Below, one piece after another: positions 55,788 through 63,824 of a DNA stretch of 64,000 nucleotides. A model generated the notes under the pieces. That model was not told the DNA's origin and searched no databases. It saw only the letters and a list, made by a program, of their open reading frames with translations. Source of the DNA: Streptomyces liangshanensis (GTDB taxonomy: Bacteria; Actinomycetota; Actinomycetes; Streptomycetales; Streptomycetaceae); contig NZ_CP050177.1 in NCBI RefSeq assembly GCF_011694815.1, positions 4,875,001-4,939,000 of the forward strand, in the 5' to 3' direction. Position numbers and translations under genes: made by a program. Numbering within the stretch: the first letter of the stretch is position 1; each line of letters begins with the position of its first letter.

Positions 55788-56996
55788 TCAGCCGTGCCCG
55801 TCCCACACGGCCGGCCGGGCGCCGGAGGCGGTGAGGACGCGGATGACCTCGTCGGCGCGGCGCGGGTCGGCGGGCAGGGCGTGCCGGGCGAACCAGGCGG
55901 CGGGCGCGGGGTGCGGCGACGGATCGGTGAAGATCTCGCCGGCGTAGGTGTCGAGCGGCGGGTCGTAGAGGTAGCCGGTGGTGATACGACGCCGGGCGAG
56001 CGCGGCGATGGCCGCGTCACGGTCCTGGACGAGGAGGGGCACGCGGAACAGCGGCTGCACGGCGGTCCCGCCTCCTCCCCAGGTGGTGTCCAAGAGCCTT
56101 TCCGTACCGGCCCGGTGGGCGTCCAGGCGTGCGTCGAGGCCGGCGAGCAGCCGCTCGGTACGCCGCAGACGGGTGCGCCCGGGCCGCAGCCGGTAGTCGT
56201 GCATGTCGACACGCACCCAGGAGTGGAAGCCGCTCAGCCCGGACTCCCCGGCGAGCGCCTGCTTGAGCTCACCGGCCCGCAGCGGCATGCGGATCGCCTC
56301 CCGTTCCTCCTGGCCGAGCGCGCGCAACGCGGCGCGCGCGGCCCGTACCAGACGCAGCCCGCGCACGCCGGCCTCGGCGTACGGCCGGACGGCATAGGCG
56401 AGTTCGGCGCCGAGCCGGGAGGGGAGAAGCAACTCGTCGCGGGCCAGGGCCAGTTCCGTACGGACAGCCGGATCCGCCACCGCCAGGAAACCCCCGGTCT
56501 TGGCCCCCACATGCTTGGAGAGGCTGAACACGGACGCGTCCCCGAACCCGCCGACGGGCCGCCCGGCCACCGCGCTGCCGATGGCGTGCGCGGCGTCCTC
56601 GATCAGCGGAATCCCCAACATGTCGCAGCGGGAGCGGAGTTCGGGAGCCGGGTCGGGATTCCCGTACAGATTCGTGGTCAGTACGGCGGACAGGCCGCGC
56701 CAGTCGGAGTCCGGCACGCGGTCGAGGTCGATCGACCCGTCGTGCGGGTGCAAGGGCGCCTGTACGGGCCGCAGGCCGGCGGCGAGCACCACGAAGAAGA
56801 TGACGTCGTCGTTGACCGGCGACATGAGGACCCGCCCGCCGGGCGGACACCAGTGGCGCAGCGCCAGATACAGCCCGAAGCGGCACGACGGCACGTACAG
56901 ACATTCCCTGCCGAGGCGATGGCGCATGAGCGACTCCAGACCGGAGTACGCGGTGCGCCCACTGTTCTCCGCCGGGCAGCTCTCCCCAAGAGCCAT
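55788..56996 (-). CDS. DegT/DnrJ/EryC1-type PLP enzyme
   Basis: This is a 402-residue fold-I PLP protein of the sugar aminotransferase family. The cofactor Asp is in PLIEDAAHAIGSAVAG, the PLP lysine in DASVFSLSKHVGAKTGG, and an early loop SCRFGLYLALRHW takes the place of the common SGT phosphate motif. The C-terminal part is more divergent than in antibiotic-sugar enzymes. It probably aminates a nucleotide sugar for the polysaccharide, though a non-transaminating relative is possible. ATG 56996 has GGGGGGA before it. Co-transcribed with the flippase gene, it converges on the other cluster genes. Confidence 0.85.
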   Translation of the reverse strand: MALGESCPAENSGRTAYSGLESLMRHRLGRECLYVPSCRFGLYLALRHWCPPGGRVLMSPVNDDVIFFVVLAAGLRPVQAPLHPHDGSIDLDRVPDSDWRGLSAVLTTNLYGNPDPAPELRSRCDMLGIPLIEDAAHAIGSAVAGRPVGGFGDASVFSLSKHVGAKTGGFLAVADPAVRTELALARDELLLPSRLGAELAYAVRPYAEAGVRGLRLVRAARAALRALGQEEREAIRMPLRAGELKQALAGESGLSGFHSWVRVDMHDYRLRPGRTRLRRTERLLAGLDARLDAHRAGTERLLDTTWGGGGTAVQPLFRVPLLVQDRDAAIAALARRRITTGYLYDPPLDTYAGEIFTDPSPHPAPAAWFARHALPADPRRADEVIRVLTASGARPAVWDGHG

Positions 56997-57051
56997 TCCG
57001 ATTCCCCCCTGCCCCGGGCTCAATGTGGCCCATACCGGACGGCCGCGTCAA

Positions 57052-57240
57052 TAAGGCGGGGGGAGGGGAGGCGCGGGGCGGATGTTGGGGGCGGATGCGG
57101 GGACCGGATGCCGGGGGCGGATGCCGGGACTGGACGTCGGGACTGGATGCCGGACTGGACGCGCGGGCCGGACGCAGGGACCCGGGCGCCGGATCGGACG
57201 CCCGGACCGGACGTCGGACCGCTGTCGGTACGATCCCCGG
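57052..57240 (+). repeat. degenerate GGATGC/GGACG tandem tract
   Basis: Short imperfect units (GGGGGCGGATGCC, GGGACTGGACGTC and similar, 9-20 bp) repeat across this gap up to the kinase-like gene. The tract is non-coding and strongly purine-rich on the plus strand. Confidence 0.75.
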
Positions 57241-57768
57241 ATGCGGCGCGTTCTGGTGGTGGGCATCAGCGGGGCCGGCAAATCCACGCTCGCGCGGACC
57301 CTGGCCGGCGAACTCGCCCTGCCCTACTACGAGATGGACGCCCTGCACTTCACCGGCCCCGGCTGGGCGGTGGACGAGGACTTCGCGGCCCGGGTGGCCG
57401 ACATCGCGGCCTCACCGTCCTGGATCTTCGACTCGTTCGGTTACCCCGAGGTCCGCGACCTGCTGTGGGAACACGCCGACACGGTGGTCTGGCTGGACTA
57501 CCCGAGGCGGGTCGTGATGCCGAGGGTGCTGCGGAGATCGCTGAGGCGGACCGTACGCCGGGAACGCATCTTCGGCGGCAACAGGGAAACGCTGGCGGCC
57601 TGGTTCCGCCGCGACCACCCGGCCTGGTGGGCCTGGTCCCAACACGCCCCGCGCCGCTCGGAGATAACCCACCGCACTACTAACCCACGCTTCGCCCCAC
57701 TGCGGGTAGTAAGACTGACGACCCCGGCGGAGACGCGGGGTTGGGTGCGGGTTCAGATCAAGACCTAG
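57241..57768 (+). CDS. P-loop kinase-like protein (adenylate kinase/FlaR-like)
   Basis: This is a 175-residue small P-loop protein. Walker A is VVGISGAGKSTLARTLA at the N-terminus, followed by LPYYEMDALHFTGPGW, a substrate-binding pattern found in FlaR/topology-modulation-like kinases. WIFDSFGYPEVRDLLWEHAD with VVWLDYPRRVVMPRVLRRSL corresponds to the Walker B and lid-like helices. The phosphate acceptor is not known. ATG 57241 follows the repeat tract and has no strong ribosome site. It is the last gene before the large structured non-coding region. Confidence 0.85.
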   Translation: MRRVLVVGISGAGKSTLARTLAGELALPYYEMDALHFTGPGWAVDEDFAARVADIAASPSWIFDSFGYPEVRDLLWEHADTVVWLDYPRRVVMPRVLRRSLRRTVRRERIFGGNRETLAAWFRRDHPAWWAWSQHAPRRSEITHRTTNPRFAPLRVVRLTTPAETRGWVRVQIKT

Positions 57769-57799
57769 TCGGGGTGGGCGTTGTTGTTCTGTGTGACGT

Positions 57800-58100
57800 G
57801 GGGGCCGCCCCTTGCTGTTGAGTGTCGCGGTTTCGGGTCGGGCGTCAAGGGCGCTCCTTCGTCGCGTCGGCAAGCCGATTCCGCTTCGCTCCACCCTTGA
57901 CTCCCGCCCCGAAACCGCAAGTGAAGGCGAGGGGGGGCGGCCCGGGGGAGGGGTCCCCCGGGAAGGCCCGGGAGCGGCTGGGCTATCAGCCCGGGCTGCG
58001 GCTCCGGCCGTGGTTTGCGCACCACTTGAATGGGGCGGTGACGACTCGGCTCAGCGGCTGACCACCGCCTGTTGGCAGGTGTACAAGCACCGTGTCTGAG
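57800..58100 (+). repeat. left arm of a long inverted repeat
   Basis: This about 301-bp arm is the near-perfect reverse complement of 58971-59261. The outer two thirds (57800-57965, beginning GGGGGCCGCCCCTTGCTGTT) are almost identical between arms, and the inner part (around 57970-58080) has more substitutions. Within the arm, CGGTTTCGGG (near 57828) and CCCGAAACCG (near 57908) form an internal inverted repeat. It lies about 32 bp beyond the kinase-like gene stop. Confidence 0.92.
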
Positions 58101-58970
58101 ATCCGTAGGCGAGCTGCGGGGCGGGGAGAGGGACATCCGATCCGGCGACCAGGACACCCCATCTCCCCAGGCCTGGGAGTCCAGTCCCCTGCGGACCATC
58201 CCTCCCCGGCCTTGCGTCCTGTGTTCCGTTGACCGGAACCCAGGACACACGACCCGCCAGATAGGACCGGGGAAGGGCCAGACAGCGCCTGCGGGCCACC
58301 TCACTCACCCCACCAACCCCACCCGCCTCCCGGCCCGAGCTTGCTGTCCACATGTGGGCCGGTGGACGGCAACCGACGGCTGAGACCACCCCACCACCCA
58401 CCCCAGCCAAGCCGTATGCCGCATTCGCCCAGGCCTGAAGTCCCTTGTCGGTCCTGTCTCCCCGGCCTTGTGCGCTGTGTTCCGTTGAGCCGCACCCAGG
58501 ACACACAACCCGCCTAATGGGGTCGGGGGTGGCAACCGACCGCCGCACCACCACACCCCGCCCGGGCATCTGTCGCATTGGCCGAGGCTCGGGAGTCCTC
58601 TGGGGTCTCTTCTCCCCGGCCTTGCGTGCTGCGTTCCGTTGATTCGCACTCAGGGCACAAAGCCTGCCGGATGGGGCTGGGGGAGGGGTGGATGGGGTCT
58701 GCGGATCACCTCGCCTGCCGCACCCGCCCCACCTCATTAGCCTCCCAGGGCGGGTGTGATGTCCGCATGGCCGGTGGGTGGCGACCGACCGTTGAGACCA
58801 CCCCACCAACAGGACGAATGCCCTATTTGCCCTGCCTTGGGAGTCTCCTGGCGGCCCTTCCTCCCCAGTCTTGTGTGCTGTGTTCGGTTCGTGCGTACCC
58901 CGGGCACATCACCGGGCGGTAGGGGGAAGGCTTCCCGCCTGTCCCCCTCCACCCACCCAGCTCAGACACG
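58101..58970. repeat. diverged direct repeats inside the long inverted repeat
   Basis: This 870-bp spacer is non-coding. A block with the core CCCCGGCCTTGCGTGCTGTG followed by TTCCGTTGA recurs at about 58204, 58460, 58614 and 58863 (the last most diverged), each trailed by a CAGGACACA-like and CCCGCC segment. A second block around GTGGACGGCAACCGACGG then CTGAGACCACCCCACCA occurs at about 58346-58396 and 58761-58809. The spacing alternates near 250 and 154 bp. Frames through this DNA give no credible protein. Confidence 0.8.
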
Positions 58971-59261
58971 GTGCTTGTACGCCTGTCAGCGGACGGCCGG
59001 CTAGCCGCTGAGCCGAGTCGCACAGCCCCATTCAAGTGGTGCGCAAAACCCCAACCGGAGCCGCAGCCCGGAAAGAAACGGCAACCGCTCCCGGAGTGTC
59101 CCGGGGGACCCCTCCCCCGGGCCGCCCCCCTCGCCTTCACTTGCGGTTTCGGGGCGGGGGTCAAGGGTGGAGCGAAGCGGAATCGGCTTGCCGACGCGAC
59201 GAAGGAGCGCCCTTGACGCCCGACCCGAAACCGCGACACTCAACAGCAAGGGGCGGCCCCC
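58971..59261 (-). repeat. right arm of the long inverted repeat
   Basis: This 291-bp arm begins CTCAGACACGGTGCTTGTAC, the reverse complement of the left arm's inner end, and ends with GGGGCGGCCCCC. It ends 73 bp before the sigma factor gene, which is transcribed toward it. Confidence 0.92.
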
Positions 59262-59334
59262 AGGTTGATCAATGCAAGAACGGTGACCTCGACCGGGTCT
59301 TGGTTTGAACCCGCACCCACCAACCCACCCCCCC

Positions 59335-60231
59335 TCACTCCTCCACCATCAACCCATCCCGCAGTTTGTCCAGCGTCCGCGTGAGCAGGCGTGACACGTG
59401 CATCTGTGAGATGCCCAGTTCCTCGCCGATCTCCGACTGGGTCATGTTGGCCACGAACCGCAGCGAGAGGATCTGCCGGTCCCGCTGGGGGAGTTCCGCG
59501 ATCATGGGCTTGAGCGACTCGACGTACTCGATGCCCTCCAGGCCGTGGTCGTCGTAGCCGATCCGGTCCGACAGGGAGCCCTCCGCGTCGTCCTCCGTCG
59601 GCTGGGCGTCCAGTGAGCTCGCCGTGTACGCGTTGCTCGCCGTCATCCCCTCGACCACCTCGTCGTGGGTGAGGCCCAGCCGCTCGGCCAGCTCGCCCAC
59701 GGTCGGTGCCCGGTCGAGGCGCTGCGCCAGCTCGTCACTCGCCTTCGCGAGTTCGAGGCGCAGCTCCTGGAGCCTGCGCGGCACCCGTACCGACCACGAC
59801 GTGTCGCGGAAGAAGCGCTTGATCTCGCCGACGATCGTCGGCATCGCGAACGTGGGGAACTCCACGCCCCGGCTCAACTCGAAGCGGTCGATGGACTTGA
59901 TCAGGCCGATCGTGCCGACCTGGACGATGTCCTCCATCGGTTCGCTGCGGGAGCGGAAGCGGGAGGCCGCGAACTTCACCAGGGCCAGATTCAGCTCGAC
60001 GAGGGTGTTGCGGACGTACGCGTGCTCGTACGTGCCCTCTTCGAGGGCTTCGAGGCGGGCGAAGAGCGTCTTGGACAGGGCCCGGGCATCAACCGCCCCC
60101 ACCGCGTCGAAGGGTGGGATCTCGGGCAGGCTCTCCAGTCCGGTGCGGAGGTCCGCACGGAGGTCCGTACGGTGCCCCGTACGGGTTTCGGAGAGCGGTT
60201 CGTCGAGCGGTTCGTCGAGCCGGGGTGCCAT
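59335..60231 (-). CDS. sigI: SigB/SigF-family RNA polymerase sigma factor
   Basis: This is a 298-residue alternative sigma factor of the stress/sporulation class. Region 2 contains LVELNLALVKFAASRFR, MEDIVQVGTIGLIKSIDRFE and VEFPTFAMPTIVGEIKRFFR; region 3 PTVGELAERLGLTHDEVVEG; region 4 LPQRDRQILSLRFVANMTQS and EIGEELGISQMHVSRLLTR (helix-turn-helix). The first about 50 residues repeat Leu-Asp-Glu-Pro and Thr-Asp-Leu-Arg units. ATG 60231 follows GGAGGAG. The divergent anti-anti-sigma and anti-sigma genes and the position after hut suggest sigI, though S. coelicolor has several paralogues, so the name is tentative. Confidence 0.88.
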   Translation of the reverse strand: MAPRLDEPLDEPLSETRTGHRTDLRADLRTGLESLPEIPPFDAVGAVDARALSKTLFARLEALEEGTYEHAYVRNTLVELNLALVKFAASRFRSRSEPMEDIVQVGTIGLIKSIDRFELSRGVEFPTFAMPTIVGEIKRFFRDTSWSVRVPRRLQELRLELAKASDELAQRLDRAPTVGELAERLGLTHDEVVEGMTASNAYTASSLDAQPTEDDAEGSLSDRIGYDDHGLEGIEYVESLKPMIAELPQRDRQILSLRFVANMTQSEIGEELGISQMHVSRLLTRTLDKLRDGLMVEE

Positions 60232-60509
60232 GGTGTGTCTCCTCCATCGTTCTCGGCATGTGGCCGCCGAAGCCAATACGCGCTGCTGCGGTTTGCGGCG
60301 CCTCCGAAGCCGGTCGTGTGGAATGTGTCCCTACAAGCCCTACCTGCTCGGTATGGACAGTTGCAAGTGCTAATTGTTCTGTTTGCCCTTATTGTGGGGG
60401 AGTTCGGCTACCGGTCGGCCTGTGAAAGGCGTAATGTTCGACCGGCGTCAACGGCATGCGACGCGCGCGAACTTCCGACGATGGCTACCAGACGCGAAGA
60501 GGGACGGGA

Positions 60510-60878
60510 ATGGACCGGCAGACGGTCGGCAGCGCGAACCGAGGCCGACTTCGGGTCGAGGTTCGGACCGAGGGCCGGAGCGAGGTCGTGACCGCGGCCG
60601 GCGAGTTGGACCACCACACGGCGGACGTTCTCCGGGTACCGCTGGAGACGGCGCTCGAGCAGGGCCGGGTACGCCTGGTCATCGACTGCTCACAGCTCGA
60701 ATTCTGCGATTCCACCGGGCTCAACGTGCTGCTCGGTGCCCGCCTTACGGCGGACGCCGCCGGCGGCGGGGTCCATCTGGCGGGCATGCAGCCCGTCGTG
60801 GCCAGGGTCTTCGAGATCACGGGGGCGGACGCGGTCTTCACCCTCCATGATTCCGTCGAAGACGCCCTGGCGGACTGA
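60510..60878 (+). CDS. STAS-domain anti-anti-sigma factor
   Basis: This is a 122-residue SpoIIAA/RsbV-like protein. The STAS fold runs from RLRVEVRTEGRSEVVTAAGE through LVIDCSQLEFCDSTGLNVLL, where Ser in CDSTGL is the expected phosphorylation site, to VFEITGADAVFTLHDSVEDA. In the unphosphorylated state it would bind the anti-sigma kinase and release the sigma factor. ATG 60510 follows GAAGAGGGACGGG. The 278 bp shared with the divergent sigma gene hold both promoters. Likely equivalent to ArsI of the S. coelicolor SigI system. Confidence 0.92.
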   Translation: MDRQTVGSANRGRLRVEVRTEGRSEVVTAAGELDHHTADVLRVPLETALEQGRVRLVIDCSQLEFCDSTGLNVLLGARLTADAAGGGVHLAGMQPVVARVFEITGADAVFTLHDSVEDALAD

Positions 60879-61088
60879 AGCGGACACGGGTACGTGACCC
60901 CCTACTCCCCCCGTCACTTCCCTCGTCGCGCCGGCGCCCGCGCCGGCCGCGCCGTGGGCCGGACGGGTCCTCGTGACTTTCACACCGGTGATGTGGGTGT
61001 TGTCACGATAGGCAGGGGCAGGAGACTCCCCGCAGGCCCACCGACCCAGCTCCCCCGATCTGGTCTGTGACGTGCAGTGCGTGTATTG

Positions 61089-61114
61089 ATCGATGTAGTG
61101 AATCGATGTAGTGA
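61089..61114 (+). repeat. 13-bp direct repeat upstream of the anti-sigma gene
   Basis: ATCGATGTAGTGA occurs twice head-to-tail (61089-61101 and 61102-61114), 49 bp before the anti-sigma ATG, in a locally AT-rich stretch. It may be a regulator site. The rest of 60879-61162 contains no gene. Confidence 0.75.
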
Positions 61115-61162
61115 CCTGTGATGACGAACTGGAATTCGGTGAATCGGTGAGGTGAAGCGCTG

Positions 61163-61654
61163 ATGAGCACCACCCGGCAGCCTCCGCCGGGCGACCTCGG
61201 CCCCGAGCCGGACGACGCGGGAAACACCTCCGCACCGTCCGACCGGCGGGTACGCGCGCTCGCGCTGTCCGACGCGAGCGGGGTCGTCCCGCTCGCGCGT
61301 GACTTCACCCGCCAGGCGCTCCACGACTGGGGCTGGCTCCCCGCGGCGACCGCCGACCGGCGGGCGGCCGCGGAAGACGTCCTGCTGGTCGTCTCCGAGC
61401 TGGTCACGAACGCGTGCCTGCACGCCGAAGGACCCGAGGAGCTGCGCGTCTCGACCCACGCGAAGGTGCTGCGCCTGGAGGTCTCGGACCGCGGCGCGGG
61501 ACAGCCCGAGCCCCGCACCCCGCACCGTGCCGGCCGCCCCGGCGGGCACGGCATGTTCATCGTCCAGCGGCTCTGCCTCGACTGGGGTGTCGTACGGAAC
61601 CCCGGCGAGACGGGCAAGACGGTCTGGGCGGAGCTGGCGGCCCCGCCCTCGTGA
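61163..61654 (+). CDS. RsbW/SpoIIAB-like anti-sigma serine kinase
   Basis: This is a 163-residue HATPase_c (GHKL) protein. The N-box is LLVVSELVTNACLHAEGP (Mg-binding Asn), G1 is LEVSDRGAGQPEP, and G2 is GRPGGHGMFIVQRLC, followed by GKTVWAEL. The first about 45 residues are disordered. It would bind the sigma factor and phosphorylate the STAS partner, completing a partner switch with the genes at 59335 and 60510; likely equivalent to PrsI. The start ATG 61163 follows GAGGTGAAGCGCTG. Confidence 0.92.
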   Translation: MSTTRQPPPGDLGPEPDDAGNTSAPSDRRVRALALSDASGVVPLARDFTRQALHDWGWLPAATADRRAAAEDVLLVVSELVTNACLHAEGPEELRVSTHAKVLRLEVSDRGAGQPEPRTPHRAGRPGGHGMFIVQRLCLDWGVVRNPGETGKTVWAELAAPPS

Positions 61655-61834
61655 GAGGCCGCCCGCGAAGACGAGAGGCCGCCCCCGAAGGCCCCGCGCT
61701 CCTGAGAGATGGACCACAGGCAGAAGCGGAACCTTTCCTTCGCATTCGCGGGTGTCCCGCGGGATCGACTCCCTGACCCGCAGGCACCGGCGATCGCTAC
61801 CCAAGGCGCGCCCGGCGCGGACTACCATCACCCC

Positions 61835-62512
61835 ATGACCCGTGTACTGCTCGCCGAGGACGACGCATCCATCTCGGAGCCGCTGGCCCGCGCCCTGCGT
61901 CGGGAGGGTTACGAGGTCGAGGTCCGCGAAGACGGTCCGACCGCCCTCGACGCCGGCCTCCAAGGTGGGGTCGACCTGGTCGTTCTCGACCTCGGTCTGC
62001 CCGGAATGGACGGCCTGGAAGTCGCCCGCAGGCTCCGCGCCGAGGGCCACACCGTGCCGATCCTCGTGCTCACCGCCCGCGCCGACGAGGTGGACACCGT
62101 GGTCGGGCTGGACGCCGGCGCCGACGACTACGTGACCAAGCCGTTCCGCCTGGCCGAACTGCTCGCCCGCGTGAGGGCCCTCCTCCGGCGCGGCGCCACC
62201 GACCCCTCGCCCGCCCCCGCCACCCACGGCGTGCGGATCGACGTCGAGTCGCACCGCGCCTGGATGGGCGACGAGGAGCTCCAGCTCACCGCGAAGGAGT
62301 TCGACCTCCTGCGCGTCCTGGTCCGCGACGCCGGCCGGGTCGTCACCCGTGACCAGCTGATGCGCGAGGTCTGGGACACCACGTGGTGGTCGTCCACCAA
62401 GACCCTCGACATGCACATCTCCTGGCTGCGCAAGAAGCTCGGCGACGACGCGGCGAACCCCCGGTACATCGCGACGGTACGGGGCGTCGGCTTCCGCTTC
62501 GAGAAGAGCTAG
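61835..62512 (+). CDS. OmpR-family response regulator
   Basis: This is a 225-residue regulator. The receiver domain (1-120) has the acidic pair in LLAEDDASIS, the phospho-acceptor Asp in LVVLDLGLPGMDG (about 51), Thr in LVLTARADE and Lys in DDYVTKPFRLAELL. The winged-helix effector (about 130-225) contains LTAKEFDLLRVLVRDAGRVV, WWSSTKTLDMHISWLRKKLG and YIATVRGVGFRFE. ATG 61835 has no clear ribosome site and could be read from a very short leader. The kinase gene starts 5 bp after its stop, so the two form one operon. Confidence 0.95.
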   Translation: MTRVLLAEDDASISEPLARALRREGYEVEVREDGPTALDAGLQGGVDLVVLDLGLPGMDGLEVARRLRAEGHTVPILVLTARADEVDTVVGLDAGADDYVTKPFRLAELLARVRALLRRGATDPSPAPATHGVRIDVESHRAWMGDEELQLTAKEFDLLRVLVRDAGRVVTRDQLMREVWDTTWWSSTKTLDMHISWLRKKLGDDAANPRYIATVRGVGFRFEKS

Positions 62513-62517
62513 GCACC

Positions 62518-63810
62518 TTGCGCCGTCGTCTCATCCAATCCACGCTCGCGGTGGTGCTCGTCGTCATCGCGGTGTTCGGGGTGTCGCTCGTCATCGTCGA
62601 GACCCGCACCATCAGCAGCAGCGCCCAGGAGAGCGTGGACAACGAGGCCGTCCGGATCGGCAGCATCGTCGACAGCCGCCTCCTCGGCGGCGAGAACATC
62701 ACCCCCGGCATGCTGGCCGACCAGATCAGCAAGGACCGCTACGCCCGGGTCGACATCCCCGGCCACCCGCCCGTCCAGTTCGGCGACCACCCCACCGGCA
62801 GCGTCATCCGGGGCAAGGCGACCGGCGAGCAGGGCGAGAAGGTGGTGGTCGAGGAGCGCCGTTCCTCCGTCACCCGTGAGGTCGGCCGCACTCTCCTGAT
62901 CATCGGCGGGGTCGCGCTCCTCGCCGTCATCGCCGCCGTCCTGCTCGCGGTGCGGCAGGCCAACAAGCTGGCCTCGCCGCTCACCGACCTCGCCGAGACC
63001 GCCGAGCGCCTCGGCTCCGGCGACCCGCGCCCCCGCCACAAGCGGTACTCGGTGCCCGAGCTGGACCGGGTCGCCGACGTCCTCGACTCCAGCGCCGAGC
63101 GGATCGCCCGCATGCTCACCGCCGAGCGGCGCCTCGCCGCCGACGCGTCGCACCAGCTCCGTACCCCCCTCACCGCGCTGTCCATGCGGCTGGAGGAGAT
63201 CTCCGCCACCGACGACCTGGACACCGTCAAGGAGGAGGCCACGATCGCGCTCACGCAGGTCGAGCGGCTGACGGACGTGGTGGAGCGGCTGCTCACCAAC
63301 GCGCGCGACCCCCGTACCGGCTCCGCCGTCGCCTTCGACATCGACGAGGTCGTCAAGCAGCAGCTGGAGGAGTGGCGCTCCGCCTACCGCAGCGCCGGGC
63401 GGGCGATCGTCTGTTCGGGCCGCAACGGCATGCGGGCCGTCGGCACCCCGGGCGCGGTCGCCCAGGTCCTCGCCGCCCTGATCGAGAACTCACTCATGCA
63501 CGGCGGCGGTACGGTCGCGCTGCGCACGCGCGTCACCGGCAACCAGTCCGTCATCGAGGTGACCGACGAGGGGCCCGGGGTGCCCGCCGACCTCGGCGCC
63601 CGGATCTTCGAGCGGTCCATCAGCGGCCGCAACTCCACCGGCATCGGCCTGGCCGTGGCCCGCGACCTCGCGGAGGCGGACGGCGGGCGGCTCGAACTGC
63701 TCCAGCAGCACCCGCCGGTCTTCGCGCTCTTCCTCAGCCGGGAGGCGCGCACCCGCAAGGCGCCGCACACGTCGCGGGGCGACGACGGCGGCGACCGCCC
63801 GGTGCGCTGA
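62518..63810 (+). CDS. sensor histidine kinase
   Basis: This is a 430-residue membrane kinase paired with the preceding regulator. It has TM1 (LAVVLVVIAVFGVSLVIVET, about 8-28), an extracytoplasmic sensor of about 85 residues, TM2 (LLIIGGVALLAVIAAVLLAV), and HAMP (ASPLTDLAETAERLGSGDPR). The H-box is ADASHQLRTPLTALSMRLEE with the phospho-His, and the GHKL ATPase has an N-box ALIENSLMHGGG, G1 VTDEGPGVP and G2 NSTGIGLAVA. TTG 62518 is the only start fitting the membrane helix. The stimulus is unknown; the small external domain suggests an envelope signal. Confidence 0.93.
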   Translation: MRRRLIQSTLAVVLVVIAVFGVSLVIVETRTISSSAQESVDNEAVRIGSIVDSRLLGGENITPGMLADQISKDRYARVDIPGHPPVQFGDHPTGSVIRGKATGEQGEKVVVEERRSSVTREVGRTLLIIGGVALLAVIAAVLLAVRQANKLASPLTDLAETAERLGSGDPRPRHKRYSVPELDRVADVLDSSAERIARMLTAERRLAADASHQLRTPLTALSMRLEEISATDDLDTVKEEATIALTQVERLTDVVERLLTNARDPRTGSAVAFDIDEVVKQQLEEWRSAYRSAGRAIVCSGRNGMRAVGTPGAVAQVLAALIENSLMHGGGTVALRTRVTGNQSVIEVTDEGPGVPADLGARIFERSISGRNSTGIGLAVARDLAEADGGRLELLQQHPPVFALFLSREARTRKAPHTSRGDDGGDRPVR

Positions 63811-63824
63811 GCGGCTCGTACGGC

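Noticed and set aside
58051..58809. A 250-codon minus-strand frame through the direct repeats
   Set aside because: The translation is Arg/Gly/Ser-rich and repetitive, has no domain, and appears only because high GC suppresses stop codons.
57822..59249. Mirror-image open frames of about 80-140 codons in the two inverted-repeat arms
   Set aside because: They follow from the duplicated GC-rich DNA, have no ribosome sites or sensible protein composition, and continue into unrelated sequence at the arm ends.
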